64,000 bases of DNA from Pseudomonas mosselii. Lineage in GTDB: Bacteria > Pseudomonadota > Gammaproteobacteria > Pseudomonadales > Pseudomonadaceae. How positions within the stretch are numbered: the stretch's first letter is position 1; each line of letters starts with the position of its first letter. Below the pieces are notes generated by a model. It saw only the letters and a program-made list of their open reading frames with translations, searched no databases and had not been told where the DNA came from. Below are positions 9,138 to 20,361 of this stretch, in pieces. Location of the stretch: positions 2,325,501 through 2,389,500 of the forward strand of contig NZ_CP081966.1 in NCBI RefSeq assembly GCF_019823065.1, given 5' to 3'. The translations under genes were made by a program, and so were the position numbers.

Positions 9138-9153
9138 CTGTTTATTCATACAG
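9138..9153. promoter_or_regulatory. LexA (SOS) box
   Basis: CTGTTTATTCATACAG fits CTGT-N8-ACAG exactly, the LexA1/E. coli-type operator used in gamma-proteobacteria. It ends 18 bp before the radical SAM start codon, an expected repressor position. This is direct sequence evidence for SOS control of the radical SAM/DUF4130 pair. Confidence 0.8.
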
Positions 9154-9233
9154 TATTTCGGGATTGGGCTGATGGCAAGTGTTTGCGGGTGGTTTTGATT
9201 GGGTGATGGCGCAGAGGTGCCTGGCGAGAGTTC

Positions 9234-9291
9234 TGTAGCGCCTATGAGATCGAGCGCCGCCCGCGCGGCGCTCGATCTCATAGGTGCTGCA
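9234..9291. repeat. Long perfect-stem hairpin between repair module and czc operon
   Basis: Arms CCTATGAGATCGAGCGCCGC (9241-9260) and its exact complement (9265-9284) enclose a 4-nt loop. Pairing continues with two wobbles out to 9234/9291. There is no T-run, so it looks more like a dispersed intergenic palindrome than a simple terminator. It separates the divergently transcribed radical SAM and czc operons. Confidence 0.75.
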
Positions 9292-9352
9292 ACGCTAACG
9301 TCGAACACCCTGAAAGGCCCAAATCTCAGGGCGATGCACCCTCGGCATGCTT

Positions 9353-9370
9353 GATTACAAAATTGTAATC
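9353..9370. promoter_or_regulatory. Metal-response regulator box (CzcR/CopR-like palindrome)
   Basis: GATTACAAAATTGTAATC is a perfect 18-bp palindrome located 82 bp upstream of the czcC start. It resembles the TTACA-N6-TGTAA boxes bound by the CzcR/CopR/IrlR class of response regulators at metal-efflux promoters. No such regulator gene is next to it in the window, so the regulator would act from elsewhere. Confidence 0.6.
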
Positions 9371-9452
9371 TTCCCGCCACCGCCCCGATAACCACCGCTG
9401 CCTACAGTCCCTCGCCAAAGCATTCCGCCGCTTGTCGACGAGGACTTCCGCC

Positions 9453-10655
9453 GTGCCCATCCCCCGCAAGATCGCCTTGCTCTGCCTGTTGCTGGCCGGC
9501 CCTGCCGGTGCCCAGGGCCTGAGCCTGGACCAGGCGCTCGACGCCGCCTTCTCCCAGAACCCGGACTTCGCCGCCATCGGCCGTGAGATCGGCATCGCCG
9601 AGGGCGAGCGCCAGCAGGCCGGGTTGATCCCAAACCCCGAGCTGTCCTGGGAGGTCGAGGACACCCGCCGCGCCACCAGCACCACCACCGTGACCCTCAG
9701 CCAGGCCCTGGAGCTGGGCGGCAAGCGCGGCGCGCGGATCGAAGTCGCAAAGGCCGGCCAGGCAATCGCCCGGCTGGAGCTCGAGCGCCAGCGCAACAGC
9801 CTGCGCGCGGATGTGATCCAGGCCTTTCATGCCGCCTTGCGGGCACAGACCGCGCTGGAGCTGGCGCAACAGTCGCAGGCGCTGACCGAACGCGGCCTGC
9901 GGGTGGTGGAGGGGCGGGTGCGCGCCGGGCAGTCCTCGCCGGTGGAGGCCACCCGCGCCCAGGTCCAGCTGGCCCAGGCCGAGGCGGCGGTGCGTCGGGC
10001 ACGCACCGAACGTGGCGTGGCCAACCAGGTCCTGGCGCGTCTGACGGGCAGTGCCGAGGCCCGTTTCGACCGGCTCGACGCGAGCAACCTCTCACCCGGC
10101 CCGGCGCCGCAGGCCGAACCCCTGCTGGCCAAGGTCGAGCAGACCGCCGAATGGCGCCTGGCCGCGGCACAGATCGAGCGTGGCGATGCCAGCCTCGGTT
10201 CCGAGAAGGCCCAGCGCATTCCCAACCTGACCGTCAGCCTGGGCAGCCAGTACAGCCGCGAGGACCGTGAGCGGGTCAACGTGGTCGGGCTGTCGATGCC
10301 GCTGCCGCTGTTCGACCGCAACCAGGGCAACGTGCTGGCCGCCGCCCGTCGCGCCGACCAGGCCCGCGACCTGCGCAACGCCGTGGAGCTGCGCTTGCGC
10401 AGCGAAACCCGCAGCGCCCTGGAGCAGTGGGGCACGGCCATGGGCGAAGTGCAGGCCTACGACCGCACCATCCTGCCCGCCGCCCAGCAGGCGGTGGACA
10501 CCGCCACACGCGGCTTCGAGATGGGCAAGTTCGCCTTCCTCGATGTGCTCGACGCCCAGCGAACGCTGATCGATGCACGGGGCTTGTACCTCGAAGCGCT
10601 GGCCCAGGCGACCGATGCCCGGGCGCAGGTGGAGCGGATCTACGGCGAGCTTTGA
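9453..10655 (+). CDS. czcC: CzcC-type outer-membrane channel of a heavy-metal efflux pump
   Basis: A 400-residue TolC-family protein with a signal peptide (IALLCLLLAGPAGA) and the twin TolC repeats (LSLDQALDAAFSQNPDF near the N-terminus and a matching second half). The best start is GTG at 9453, with GAGG at 9440-9443 eight to twelve bases upstream. A TTG further upstream is in frame but poor. It is followed by the adaptor and the HME-RND pump, so it forms the outer exit duct of a CzcCBA complex for divalent cations (Zn/Cd/Co). A palindromic metal-response box lies upstream. Confidence 0.88.
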   Translation: MPIPRKIALLCLLLAGPAGAQGLSLDQALDAAFSQNPDFAAIGREIGIAEGERQQAGLIPNPELSWEVEDTRRATSTTTVTLSQALELGGKRGARIEVAKAGQAIARLELERQRNSLRADVIQAFHAALRAQTALELAQQSQALTERGLRVVEGRVRAGQSSPVEATRAQVQLAQAEAAVRRARTERGVANQVLARLTGSAEARFDRLDASNLSPGPAPQAEPLLAKVEQTAEWRLAAAQIERGDASLGSEKAQRIPNLTVSLGSQYSREDRERVNVVGLSMPLPLFDRNQGNVLAAARRADQARDLRNAVELRLRSETRSALEQWGTAMGEVQAYDRTILPAAQQAVDTATRGFEMGKFAFLDVLDAQRTLIDARGLYLEALAQATDARAQVERIYGEL

Positions 10656-10662
10656 GCCTCGA

Positions 10663-10724
10663 CCCATCGCGGGGCAAGCCCGCTCCCACGCATTCCCGCG
10701 GGAGCGGGCTTGCCCCGCGATGGG
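10663..10724. repeat. REP-like inverted repeat inside the czc operon
   Basis: Two perfectly complementary 25-bp arms (10663-10687 and 10700-10724, core GCGGGGCAAGCCCGCTCCC) flank a 12-nt loop, starting 8 bp after the czcC stop and ending 37 bp before czcB. The same GCGGGGC-AGCCCGCT core appears at 26624-26675. As RNA it would fold very stably between two operon genes. Confidence 0.85.
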
Positions 10725-10760
10725 CCCTGAACTGCAACGACTTTTCCAGCAGGAGCAACA

Positions 10761-11981
10761 ATGACCAACCCACGCAAGCTCGCCATCCTCGCCGCTGCCC
10801 TGGCCGTTATCGGCCTCGGCGGTGCCGCCTGGACCGGCACCCTCGGTAAGGCCGGCAGCGGCCAGGCCCAGCACGACGACCACGGCGAAGCCGGCCACGG
10901 CCACGACGAAGACAAGGACGATGGCCACGGTGAGTCCGCAGGCGAAAGCCATGCCGACGAAGAGGGCCAGTTGCATCTCTCCGCCGAGCAGATCCAGGCC
11001 GCCGGCGTGCAGCTGGCCACTGCCGGCCCGCGCACCTTGGGCACTGCCATCAGCTTCCCCGGTGAGATCCGCTTCGACGAGGACCGCACCGCCCACGTGG
11101 TGCCCCGCGTCCCCGGCGTGGTCGAGTCGGTGCAGGCCGAGCTGGGCCAGGCGGTCAAGCGTGGCCAGGTGCTGGCGGTGATCGCCAGCCAGCAGATCTC
11201 CGAGCTGCGCAGCGAGCAGCAGGCCGCCCAGCGCCGCCTGGAGCTGGCCCGCTTGACCTTCGAGCGTGAGAAGCAGCTGTGGCAGGAGCGCATCAGCGCC
11301 GAACAGGACTACCTGCAGGCCCGCCAGGCGCTGCAGGAGGCCGAGATCGCCGCTGCCAACGCCGGGCAGAAGGCCGCCGCCGTGGCGCCGGCCGGCAAGG
11401 GCAACCGCTACGAGTTGCGTGCACCGTTCGACGCGGTGGTGGTGGAAAAGCACCTGACCGTGGGCGAGGTGGTGGACGAGACCAGCAATGCCTTCACCCT
11501 GTCCGATCTGAGCCGGGTCTGGGCCACCTTCGCCGTGGCCCCGCGCGACCTGGACAAGGTGGTCAGCGGCCGTGGCGTCAGCGTCAGCGCGCCGGACCTC
11601 GGCGCCCAGGTGGAGGGCAAGGTCAACTACGTCGGCAGCCTGCTCGGCGAGCAGAACCGCGCCGCCACCGTGCGCGCCACCCTGGCCAATCCCAATGGCG
11701 CCTGGCGCCCCGGGCTGTTCGTCAACATCGCGGTTACCGTCGAGCGTTTCGACGCCGCCGTGGTGGTGCCGGAAAGCGCACTGCAGACCTGGGATGAACA
11801 GACCGTAGTGTTCGCCCGTACCGACGAGGGCTTTGAGGCCCGCCCGGTGAAGACCGGGCGCCGCGACGCCGGCCAGGTGGAAGTGCGCGAGGGGCTGGCC
11901 GCCGGCACCGTGGTCGCCGCCGCCGGCAGCTTCGTCCTCAAGTCCGAGCTGGGCAAAGGCTCGGCCGAACACAGCCACTGA
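10761..11981 (+). CDS. czcB: CzcB-type periplasmic adaptor of a heavy-metal efflux pump
   Basis: A 406-residue membrane-fusion protein. An N-terminal membrane anchor/signal (LAILAAALAVIGLGGAAW) is followed by a His/Asp/Glu-rich stretch (residues about 35-70, with HDDHGEAGHGHDED), typical of CzcB metal-binding leaders. After it come the barrel/lipoyl and hairpin regions (PRVPGVVESVQAELGQAVKRG) and a His-containing tail (AEHSH). AGGAG at 10751 supports the ATG at 10761. It connects the CzcA pump to the CzcC channel. Only 15 bp separate it from czcA, while an REP-like repeat separates it from czcC. Confidence 0.9.
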   Translation: MTNPRKLAILAAALAVIGLGGAAWTGTLGKAGSGQAQHDDHGEAGHGHDEDKDDGHGESAGESHADEEGQLHLSAEQIQAAGVQLATAGPRTLGTAISFPGEIRFDEDRTAHVVPRVPGVVESVQAELGQAVKRGQVLAVIASQQISELRSEQQAAQRRLELARLTFEREKQLWQERISAEQDYLQARQALQEAEIAAANAGQKAAAVAPAGKGNRYELRAPFDAVVVEKHLTVGEVVDETSNAFTLSDLSRVWATFAVAPRDLDKVVSGRGVSVSAPDLGAQVEGKVNYVGSLLGEQNRAATVRATLANPNGAWRPGLFVNIAVTVERFDAAVVVPESALQTWDEQTVVFARTDEGFEARPVKTGRRDAGQVEVREGLAAGTVVAAAGSFVLKSELGKGSAEHSH

Positions 11982-15152
<3,171 letters not shown>

Positions 15153-15163
15153 CGCTATCGCAA

Positions 15164-15272
15164 GGAGCGGCCTTGTGTCGCGAATGGGCTGCGAAGCAGC
15201 CCCCAATGAACCATGCAACAATTGCGTGACCTGGGGCCGCTTTGCGGCCCTTTCGCGACACAAGGCCGCTCC
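15164..15272. repeat. GAGCGGCCTTG-armed intergenic repeat between czcA and the DoxX gene
   Basis: 21-bp perfect arms GGAGCGGCCTTGTGTCGCGAA (first 20 shown in effect; 15164-15184) and their complement (15252-15272) surround an inner GGGCTGC/GCAGCCC hairpin and a GGGGCCGCTTTGCGGCCC hairpin. The same organisation recurs at 53877-53997, with a deleted version at 33932-33967. The element lies between convergent genes and ends on the stop codon of the DoxX gene, so it may act as a bidirectional terminator. Confidence 0.85.
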
Positions 15273-15769
15273 TACAGGTACCGGCGCAGCCAGTGATCCA
15301 GGCTCAACCTTCCAGCCCCTTTCAACAGCAGCGGCAGCAACGCCACCAGGTAGATCAACGGTAGCTTGAAGTTGCCAAAACCCTGGTCGGTGATCGCATA
15401 ACCCCGCCCCAATTCCGCCAGGCTCGACCACTGGCTCGGCCAGTGCACGGTGGCAATCGCCACCACCGTCACCACCATCAGCACTGCCGAGGCCAGACGG
15501 GTGCCGAGCCCCAGCAGCAGGAGCAGCGGACAGATCAATTCGGCCCACATCGACAGCTGCCAGTTGAGACCCACCGGCAACAGGTTGAACGGGAATGGAA
15601 AACTGCTTTGCAGGTCGGCGAACCAGTTGGTGCCGTTGAACTTCTCCAGGCCCGATTCGAAGAACTCCCAGGCCAGGAACAGGCGCAACGGCAGGTCGGC
15701 GCTCCAGTTGCCGGTGTGGTCGAGGGCGTTGAACAGCTTCCAGTCAGTGAACAGTGGCAGGGCTTTCAT
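15272..15769 (-). CDS. DoxX-family membrane protein, HvfX-like (copper-RiPP maturation type)
   Basis: A 165-residue protein with about four membrane segments (roughly 26-42, 70-88, 92-108 and 134-152). Distinctive motifs are FESGLEKF (37-44), FPFPFNLLP (57-65) and [14 protein letters not shown]. They match the DoxX subgroup often encoded with HvfA/B/C and bufferin-type operons rather than the sulfur-oxidation DoxX. The ATG at 15769 is chosen, as a longer frame would need TTG. Here it stands alone, convergent with czcCBA and about 11 kb from the EGKCG/MNIO locus at 26.1-28.3 kb, so a functional link with either is inference. The stop codon lies at the end of a repeat arm. Confidence 0.7.
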   Translation of the reverse strand: MKALPLFTDWKLFNALDHTGNWSADLPLRLFLAWEFFESGLEKFNGTNWFADLQSSFPFPFNLLPVGLNWQLSMWAELICPLLLLLGLGTRLASAVLMVVTVVAIATVHWPSQWSSLAELGRGYAITDQGFGNFKLPLIYLVALLPLLLKGAGRLSLDHWLRRYL

Positions 15770-15897
15770 GAACAGGCATCCCGGTGTAGGCGGCAACGGC
15801 GGGCTGCCGTCGCGCTGTCGTGGCCGGGAGTGTGTGGTGGCGGGGTATCGACAGTGTGTCGGGGGTGGTGGGTTTATGTATCGCTGTGTAGCGATCC

Positions 15898-16623
15898 TCA
15901 GCGGTTGCTGGTCAGGCGCTGTTGCGCCGCGGCGCAGCCGTTGATGTCCACCGCCTTCTGCAGGAAGGCCTGGCGCTGGCGCGGGTCGAGCTCACCGAGC
16001 AGGCGGTAGATCTCGGCCTGGTAGTCGCGCTGGCGCCCCCACTGCAGTTGCAGGCCCTGGGGCCGGGTACGGTTGCACACCAGGCGGGTGGCCGGCTGCG
16101 GATAGTAGGCGGCATACAAGGTGGCCATGCTGGGAACCGCCTCCAGCGCCTCGCGGTAGGCGGGGCTGGCATTGTACGGGGAGCACCAGTGGGCGATGGC
16201 CAGCGCGGGTGGGGCGAAGCCTTGCTTGAGGCTGGCTTCCAGCAACGGGCAGGCGGCCTCGGCGATCTGTCCTGCCGGCAGATAGGTGGTGTAGTACAGC
16301 GCCAGGCGGTACTGGGCTACCGGGTGGCCGAGTTCCACCGACTTTTTCAGCAGGGCCACCGCCGTGGGCAGCGTGTGGGCCATCGCCTGGCCCTGGCGGC
16401 TGAGCTCGGGGTCGCCACTGGCGGTGCGCAGCGGACCGGCGTTGTCGTCCTGGTTGTCGGCCTGTTCCAGCAGCGGCAGGGCCTGGCGATAGAGCAGGTC
16501 GGCATGGGGGTCGATGCTCACGTCCAGGGCCTGGGCGCCTGTGGCGGCCAGCAGCAACGGGAGTGTCGCAGCCAGGCGAGCGCGAGGACGGGCCAGGAGC
16601 GAGGGGAAGGCAGGAATGGTCAT
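15898..16623 (-). CDS. Exported Sel1/TPR-like repeat protein
   Basis: A 241-residue protein with a cleavable signal ([15 protein letters not shown]). The middle shows Sel1-type helical repeats, as in [21 protein letters not shown] and [22 protein letters not shown], and the C-terminus has a third partial unit ([18 protein letters not shown]). Such periplasmic repeat proteins are usually scaffolds; no enzymatic motif is seen. It is the last gene of a minus-strand run behind an SGNH hydrolase (91 bp gap), a LysE exporter and a YqcI/YcgG protein. Its specific role is unknown. Confidence 0.7.
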   Translation of the reverse strand: MTIPAFPSLLARPRARLAATLPLLLAATGAQALDVSIDPHADLLYRQALPLLEQADNQDDNAGPLRTASGDPELSRQGQAMAHTLPTAVALLKKSVELGHPVAQYRLALYYTTYLPAGQIAEAACPLLEASLKQGFAPPALAIAHWCSPYNASPAYREALEAVPSMATLYAAYYPQPATRLVCNRTRPQGLQLQWGRQRDYQAEIYRLLGELDPRQRQAFLQKAVDINGCAAAQQRLTSNR

Positions 16624-16714
16624 GGCAGTTACACGGTGCCTCGGGCGAATCAGGAGCGACGACGGCCTATTCTATCCATCCGCGTGCCTTTCCCGAAAGC
16701 CCGGCGTCCGGTCA

Positions 16715-17815
16715 TCAGACCAGCTTGATCGGTGCGACCTTGCGCAGGGCCTGTCTTTCCTGGGCCAGCCCCAGCTTGGCGGTGATCACCTTGGCCAGCG
16801 CATTGTTGCCCAGGTCGTTGAAATGCAGGCGATCGACGAACAGGTGCTCGGCGAACACCGGCGAGCTGCTGAGCATGCTGTTCATGTCGTAGCAGGGGAC
16901 CGGGTCGGCCTGGCTCTTGATGCGGCGGAAGAAGGCCATGTGCAGCTGGCTGTCGAAGGTGTCGCCGAGCAGGCGGTCGAAGTTCGATGGCTGGCGCTCG
17001 AGTTTGGCGAGCATGGCCTGTTCCGCCTTGGGCAGTGCCTCGCGGCACCAGGGCAGCAGCGGTTGCAGGATGAAGGTGAGGGTGGTGTGGCCGTCCGCCA
17101 GCAGCCGGTCCCACTGGCGCAGGGTGCGGCCCACGGCATCGGCGGCGCGGATCAGGCGCTTGTCCGGGCTCGACAGCGGTTCCACTGGCGGCCAGTGGGT
17201 TTCCCGGGCTGGCGCCAGCAGCTGGCCAAGGCGTTGCCAGAACGACTCGCGGCGCGCTTCGCCGCCGGCATGCACGCCTTCGTTGAAACGGTTGAGAAAA
17301 TCCTGGTAGGCCTGTGCCCGATGCGGGTCCTGCGCACCGGCCAGGACTTCGGCGAGGGCCTCCTGGGCCAGTGTGTTCAGGCCACTGAGCACCACCACGT
17401 GGCCGATCTGGCCAAAGCGGTGCTGGTGAGTGAGGAACATCAGCAGTTCCTGGGTTGCGTTCAGGCCGCAACCTGCGAGGCTCAACCAGATCTCGCCGGT
17501 CAGCACCGACAGGTACGAGGCCACGGTGTGTTCGTCGGAACTGGCGCCGATGCCCATGGCGGTGGAACCGCCCACCAGCAGGTTGACCCGCGCCGCGCCG
17601 CCGCGCTCGGCCACCGAGAAACGCTTGCCGGCGCAGTGGCTGTAGCGCATGCCCAGGGCGTCGGTGTTGATGGTTGCGCAGCGGTAGCCGCGCTCGTGCA
17701 CATACAGCGTGTGCGGTGCGCGGCGGCTACCCAGTTGCAGGAAGCGCTGATAGTCCTGCGCCAAGGGGTCGGGCGTGCCCATGCTGCCGGTGGTGGCGGG
17801 GGGGATCGGGGTCAT
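16715..17815 (-). CDS. SGNH/GDSL hydrolase-like protein
   Basis: A 366-residue protein whose block I (VGGSTAMGIGA) supplies a candidate nucleophile Ser and whose block V (VDRLHFNDLGN, near residues 338-348) supplies the Asp-x-x-His pair of SGNH hydrolases. LSLAGCGLNATQELL resembles block II. There is no signal peptide, so a cytoplasmic esterase/acyltransferase-like role is more likely than a secreted lipase. AGGAGCGCCC precedes the ATG at 17815. It starts 24 bp after the LysE gene and is probably co-transcribed with it. The substrate is unknown; the cluster suggests a small amino-acid-derived molecule. Confidence 0.7.
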   Translation of the reverse strand: MTPIPPATTGSMGTPDPLAQDYQRFLQLGSRRAPHTLYVHERGYRCATINTDALGMRYSHCAGKRFSVAERGGAARVNLLVGGSTAMGIGASSDEHTVASYLSVLTGEIWLSLAGCGLNATQELLMFLTHQHRFGQIGHVVVLSGLNTLAQEALAEVLAGAQDPHRAQAYQDFLNRFNEGVHAGGEARRESFWQRLGQLLAPARETHWPPVEPLSSPDKRLIRAADAVGRTLRQWDRLLADGHTTLTFILQPLLPWCREALPKAEQAMLAKLERQPSNFDRLLGDTFDSQLHMAFFRRIKSQADPVPCYDMNSMLSSSPVFAEHLFVDRLHFNDLGNNALAKVITAKLGLAQERQALRKVAPIKLV

Positions 17816-17839
17816 GGGCGCTCCTTCTGTTAGGGGGGC

Positions 17840-18472
17840 TCAGGCGGCCAGCTCCCTGAGGTTGTAGGCCAGGCCGACGGCGGCGATCAGCAGCAGGGCA
17901 ACGCCGGAGGCCAGGCTGATCAGGCGGTTGCTGCGCGGCGAGGCGATCTTGCCGATGGCGAAGATGTACAGGCTGAGCACGGCGAAATCGATGGCGATCC
18001 ACAGCAGCGACAGCACCACCATGCTCTTGCCGAACGACTCGGTGATCTGGATGAACTGTGGGAAGAAGGCGATGAAGAAGATGATGTCCTTGGGGTTGGA
18101 GATACCGACCATGAAGCCCTGCAGCAGGCCCCCGCGGCCCGCTTGCGCGCTGGCCGGGGCCTGCGGGGCGCTGTCGACCGGGGCCTGCAGCGCTTCGCGC
18201 AGGGTGCCCAGGGCGATGTAGCCGATGAACAGGCAGCCCAGCAGGCTCATGGCGCTGAGCCAGGCCTTGTCGATGGCCGCGCTGGTAAGGATGATCCAGG
18301 CGGCCGCGCCGATCAGCACCAGCGAGGCCCAGTTGGTGCCGACCGCGGTGAACAGGGCCTTGCGCGAGCCCGAGGCGGCGGCGGTGTTGACGATCAGGGC
18401 CACCACCGGGCCGGGCGTGGCGATCAGCAGCAGGACGGTTAGGGCGTAGGTGGCGGTCAGTGCGGTATTCAC
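17840..18472 (-). CDS. LysE-family amino-acid/small-molecule exporter
   Basis: A 210-residue inner-membrane protein of the LysE/RhtB superfamily. It has six hydrophobic segments, TPGPVVALIVNTAAA at the N-terminus (the family TPGP motif) and GFMVGISNPKDIIFFIAFFPQF in the middle. Initiation is taken at GTG 18472, two bases after the stop of the YqcI/YcgG gene (TGATCGTG), so translation is coupled. It probably exports an amino acid or a derivative made or modified by the neighbouring enzyme. Confidence 0.85.
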   Translation of the reverse strand: MNTALTATYALTVLLLIATPGPVVALIVNTAAASGSRKALFTAVGTNWASLVLIGAAAWIILTSAAIDKAWLSAMSLLGCLFIGYIALGTLREALQAPVDSAPQAPASAQAGRGGLLQGFMVGISNPKDIIFFIAFFPQFIQITESFGKSMVVLSLLWIAIDFAVLSLYIFAIGKIASPRSNRLISLASGVALLLIAAVGLAYNLRELAA

Positions 18473-18474
18473 GA

Positions 18475-19251
18475 TCAGTTCTCGGTGAGGGTTGCAGCGG
18501 TTGCGTGGGCATGGAACGGGCAGCGCGCCGGGCTTGGCGAACCGGGCTCCTGCAATTGGTACTGCTTCCATTCGAAGTTGTCGTCCTGGCCGAAGAAGCC
18601 CAGGGTCTCGGGCATCACCCCGTCGTTGTAGTGGCGCACCCGCTCGCGGATGCGTGCGCGAATGCGCTGGCCGCTTTCAGTGCTGGCGCTGGCGACCTCG
18701 TCGAAGCTCTCCCGCGGGTTGATGACGAAGGCAATGTGCCGGCCCAGGTTGCGGCTTTTCATCAAGCGGTGGGCGGGGAAGCTCATGTTGATGAACAGCG
18801 GCATGCCTGCGAAACAGAACGACCAGCGCGTGTCGTGCGGATCCTGCGGTACTTCTTCGGGCCAGGGCTGCGGGTCGCGCGCATGGACCTGATTCAGCAC
18901 GTCCCAGGCCAGTGCCTGCTGTGCCTGCAGCGTGGTGCCGGGCGCCGTCTCGAGGAACACCAGCAGCGGGTTGCCGATGCGCTGCTTGAGCGGGATCGGC
19001 TCGATGGTGCTGATGTAGTCGCCAAGGCCTTGGGCAATATCGTCTGCCAGGCGTTCGGCGCGGGCGAAGACGATGTGGCACGTGCGCGCATTGACCGCCT
19101 TGCGCCCGAACAGGCACGGGAAGTCAGGGTTGGCGAGGGTTTCCTTGAAGTCTTCTATGGTCTTGTACGTCCAGTGGTGACGGTTCTGGACATGTTCATC
19201 GGCGAGCTCCAGCGCATCCAGGCGGTAGCAGTTTCCATAACCCGTAAACAT
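18475..19251 (-). CDS. YqcI/YcgG family protein (possible haem-dependent N-oxygenase)
   Basis: A 258-residue protein recognised by FPCLFGRKAVNARTCHIVFA near the N-terminus, by SFCFAGMPLFINMSFPAH in the middle, and by INPRESFD-type and C-terminal segments. Some members of this family (GntA of guanitoxin biosynthesis) are haem-dependent N-hydroxylases of amino acids, while most members are uncharacterised. The ATG at 19251 is chosen because GGGGAA lies just before it; an ATG at 19266 is also in frame. It heads a run with LysE, SGNH and Sel1 genes and is divergent from a LysR gene across an AT-rich 189-bp region (19252-19440) that probably carries both promoters. Confidence 0.75.
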   Translation of the reverse strand: MFTGYGNCYRLDALELADEHVQNRHHWTYKTIEDFKETLANPDFPCLFGRKAVNARTCHIVFARAERLADDIAQGLGDYISTIEPIPLKQRIGNPLLVFLETAPGTTLQAQQALAWDVLNQVHARDPQPWPEEVPQDPHDTRWSFCFAGMPLFINMSFPAHRLMKSRNLGRHIAFVINPRESFDEVASASTESGQRIRARIRERVRHYNDGVMPETLGFFGQDDNFEWKQYQLQEPGSPSPARCPFHAHATAATLTEN

Positions 19252-19440
19252 GATTTCCCCAGGCATATCCGTATGCAGTATTTAATAGAGTTTCTCGTTT
19301 AATAGAACGTTTTCGACATATAACGGCAGCTTTGCTATATATAATTGTTATTTACCGGCATTTTCCGAGATGGATCCCGCGTTGTAAAACGCCTGGTTCT
19401 ATGACCTACTATTAGCTTCACTCATGCTCTGGAAGGCGCC

Positions 19441-20361
19441 ATGTCGGAACGGATTCAAGCCTTGCACGCCCTGCGCGCCTTCGAAGTGGCGTCGCGCTAT
19501 GGCTCCTTCACCCGCGCGGCCCAGGAATTGGCCCTGACCCAGGGCGCGGTCAGCCACCACATCAAGACCCTCGAAGCCCTGTTCGGCTGCGACCTGTTCG
19601 AGCGTCGCGGCCCCAAGCTGCGCCTGACCGAGCACGGTCGGCTGCTGGCCCAGGAACTCAAGGTCGGTTTCAAGATCATCGAGAACGCCTGCGCGCTGTT
19701 GCGCCAGGATCGCTACGGCGTGCGCCTGAAGGCGCCGTCCACGCTCACCGTGCGCTGGCTGCTCAGGGCCCTGGACGGCTTCAAGCGGGTCGACAACAGC
19801 TGTTCGGTGCAACTGTCGAGCGTATGGATGGACATCGACGCGGTGGACTTCTATTCCGAACCCTATGACTGCGCCATCCTGCTCGGCAACGGACGCTTCC
19901 CGGCGGATGTGGAGAGCCTGAAGCTGTTCGATGAATGGCTGATCCCGGTGTGTCACCCAAGCTACCTCGAGCAGGCCCGGCCGGAGCTGTCGGTGCTCTC
20001 CAGCTGCGAGTTCCTCCACCCCTCGCCGGACCGGCGTGACTGGCGACGCTGGCTGGCGCGCATGGACGCGCTGGACGTCAGCATCGACCAGGGCCAGGTG
20101 TTCGACACCCTCGACCAGGGCATCTCGGCCGCCCAGCAGGGGCTGGGCATCTCGGTGGTCGACCTGGTGCTGGCCAGTGCCGACCTGGCGGCGGGCAACC
20201 TGGTCACGCCATTCCCCCACGCGGTGGCCACCGGCGACGGCTACTACATGACCTGGCTCAAGGCCAGCCCCAAGGCCCACCAGATGCACAAGTTGCGCGA
20301 CTACCTGTTGGCGCAGGTGCCGCCGCTGTCGCACAAGGACATCAGCTACCTGTACGGCTGA
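19441..20361 (+). CDS. LysR-type regulator (GcvA-like)
   Basis: A 306-residue LTTR: N-terminal winged HTH (ALRAFEVASRYGSFTRAAQE ... AVSHHIKTLEALFGCDLFER) and a C-terminal periplasmic-binding-protein-like effector domain. The sequence resembles the GcvA/AmpR branch. It is divergent from the YqcI/LysE/SGNH/Sel1 run, the classical arrangement for an LTTR and its target operon. The final 20 bases overlap the tail of the opposing LysR gene. Confidence 0.88.
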   Translation: MSERIQALHALRAFEVASRYGSFTRAAQELALTQGAVSHHIKTLEALFGCDLFERRGPKLRLTEHGRLLAQELKVGFKIIENACALLRQDRYGVRLKAPSTLTVRWLLRALDGFKRVDNSCSVQLSSVWMDIDAVDFYSEPYDCAILLGNGRFPADVESLKLFDEWLIPVCHPSYLEQARPELSVLSSCEFLHPSPDRRDWRRWLARMDALDVSIDQGQVFDTLDQGISAAQQGLGISVVDLVLASADLAAGNLVTPFPHAVATGDGYYMTWLKASPKAHQMHKLRDYLLAQVPPLSHKDISYLYG

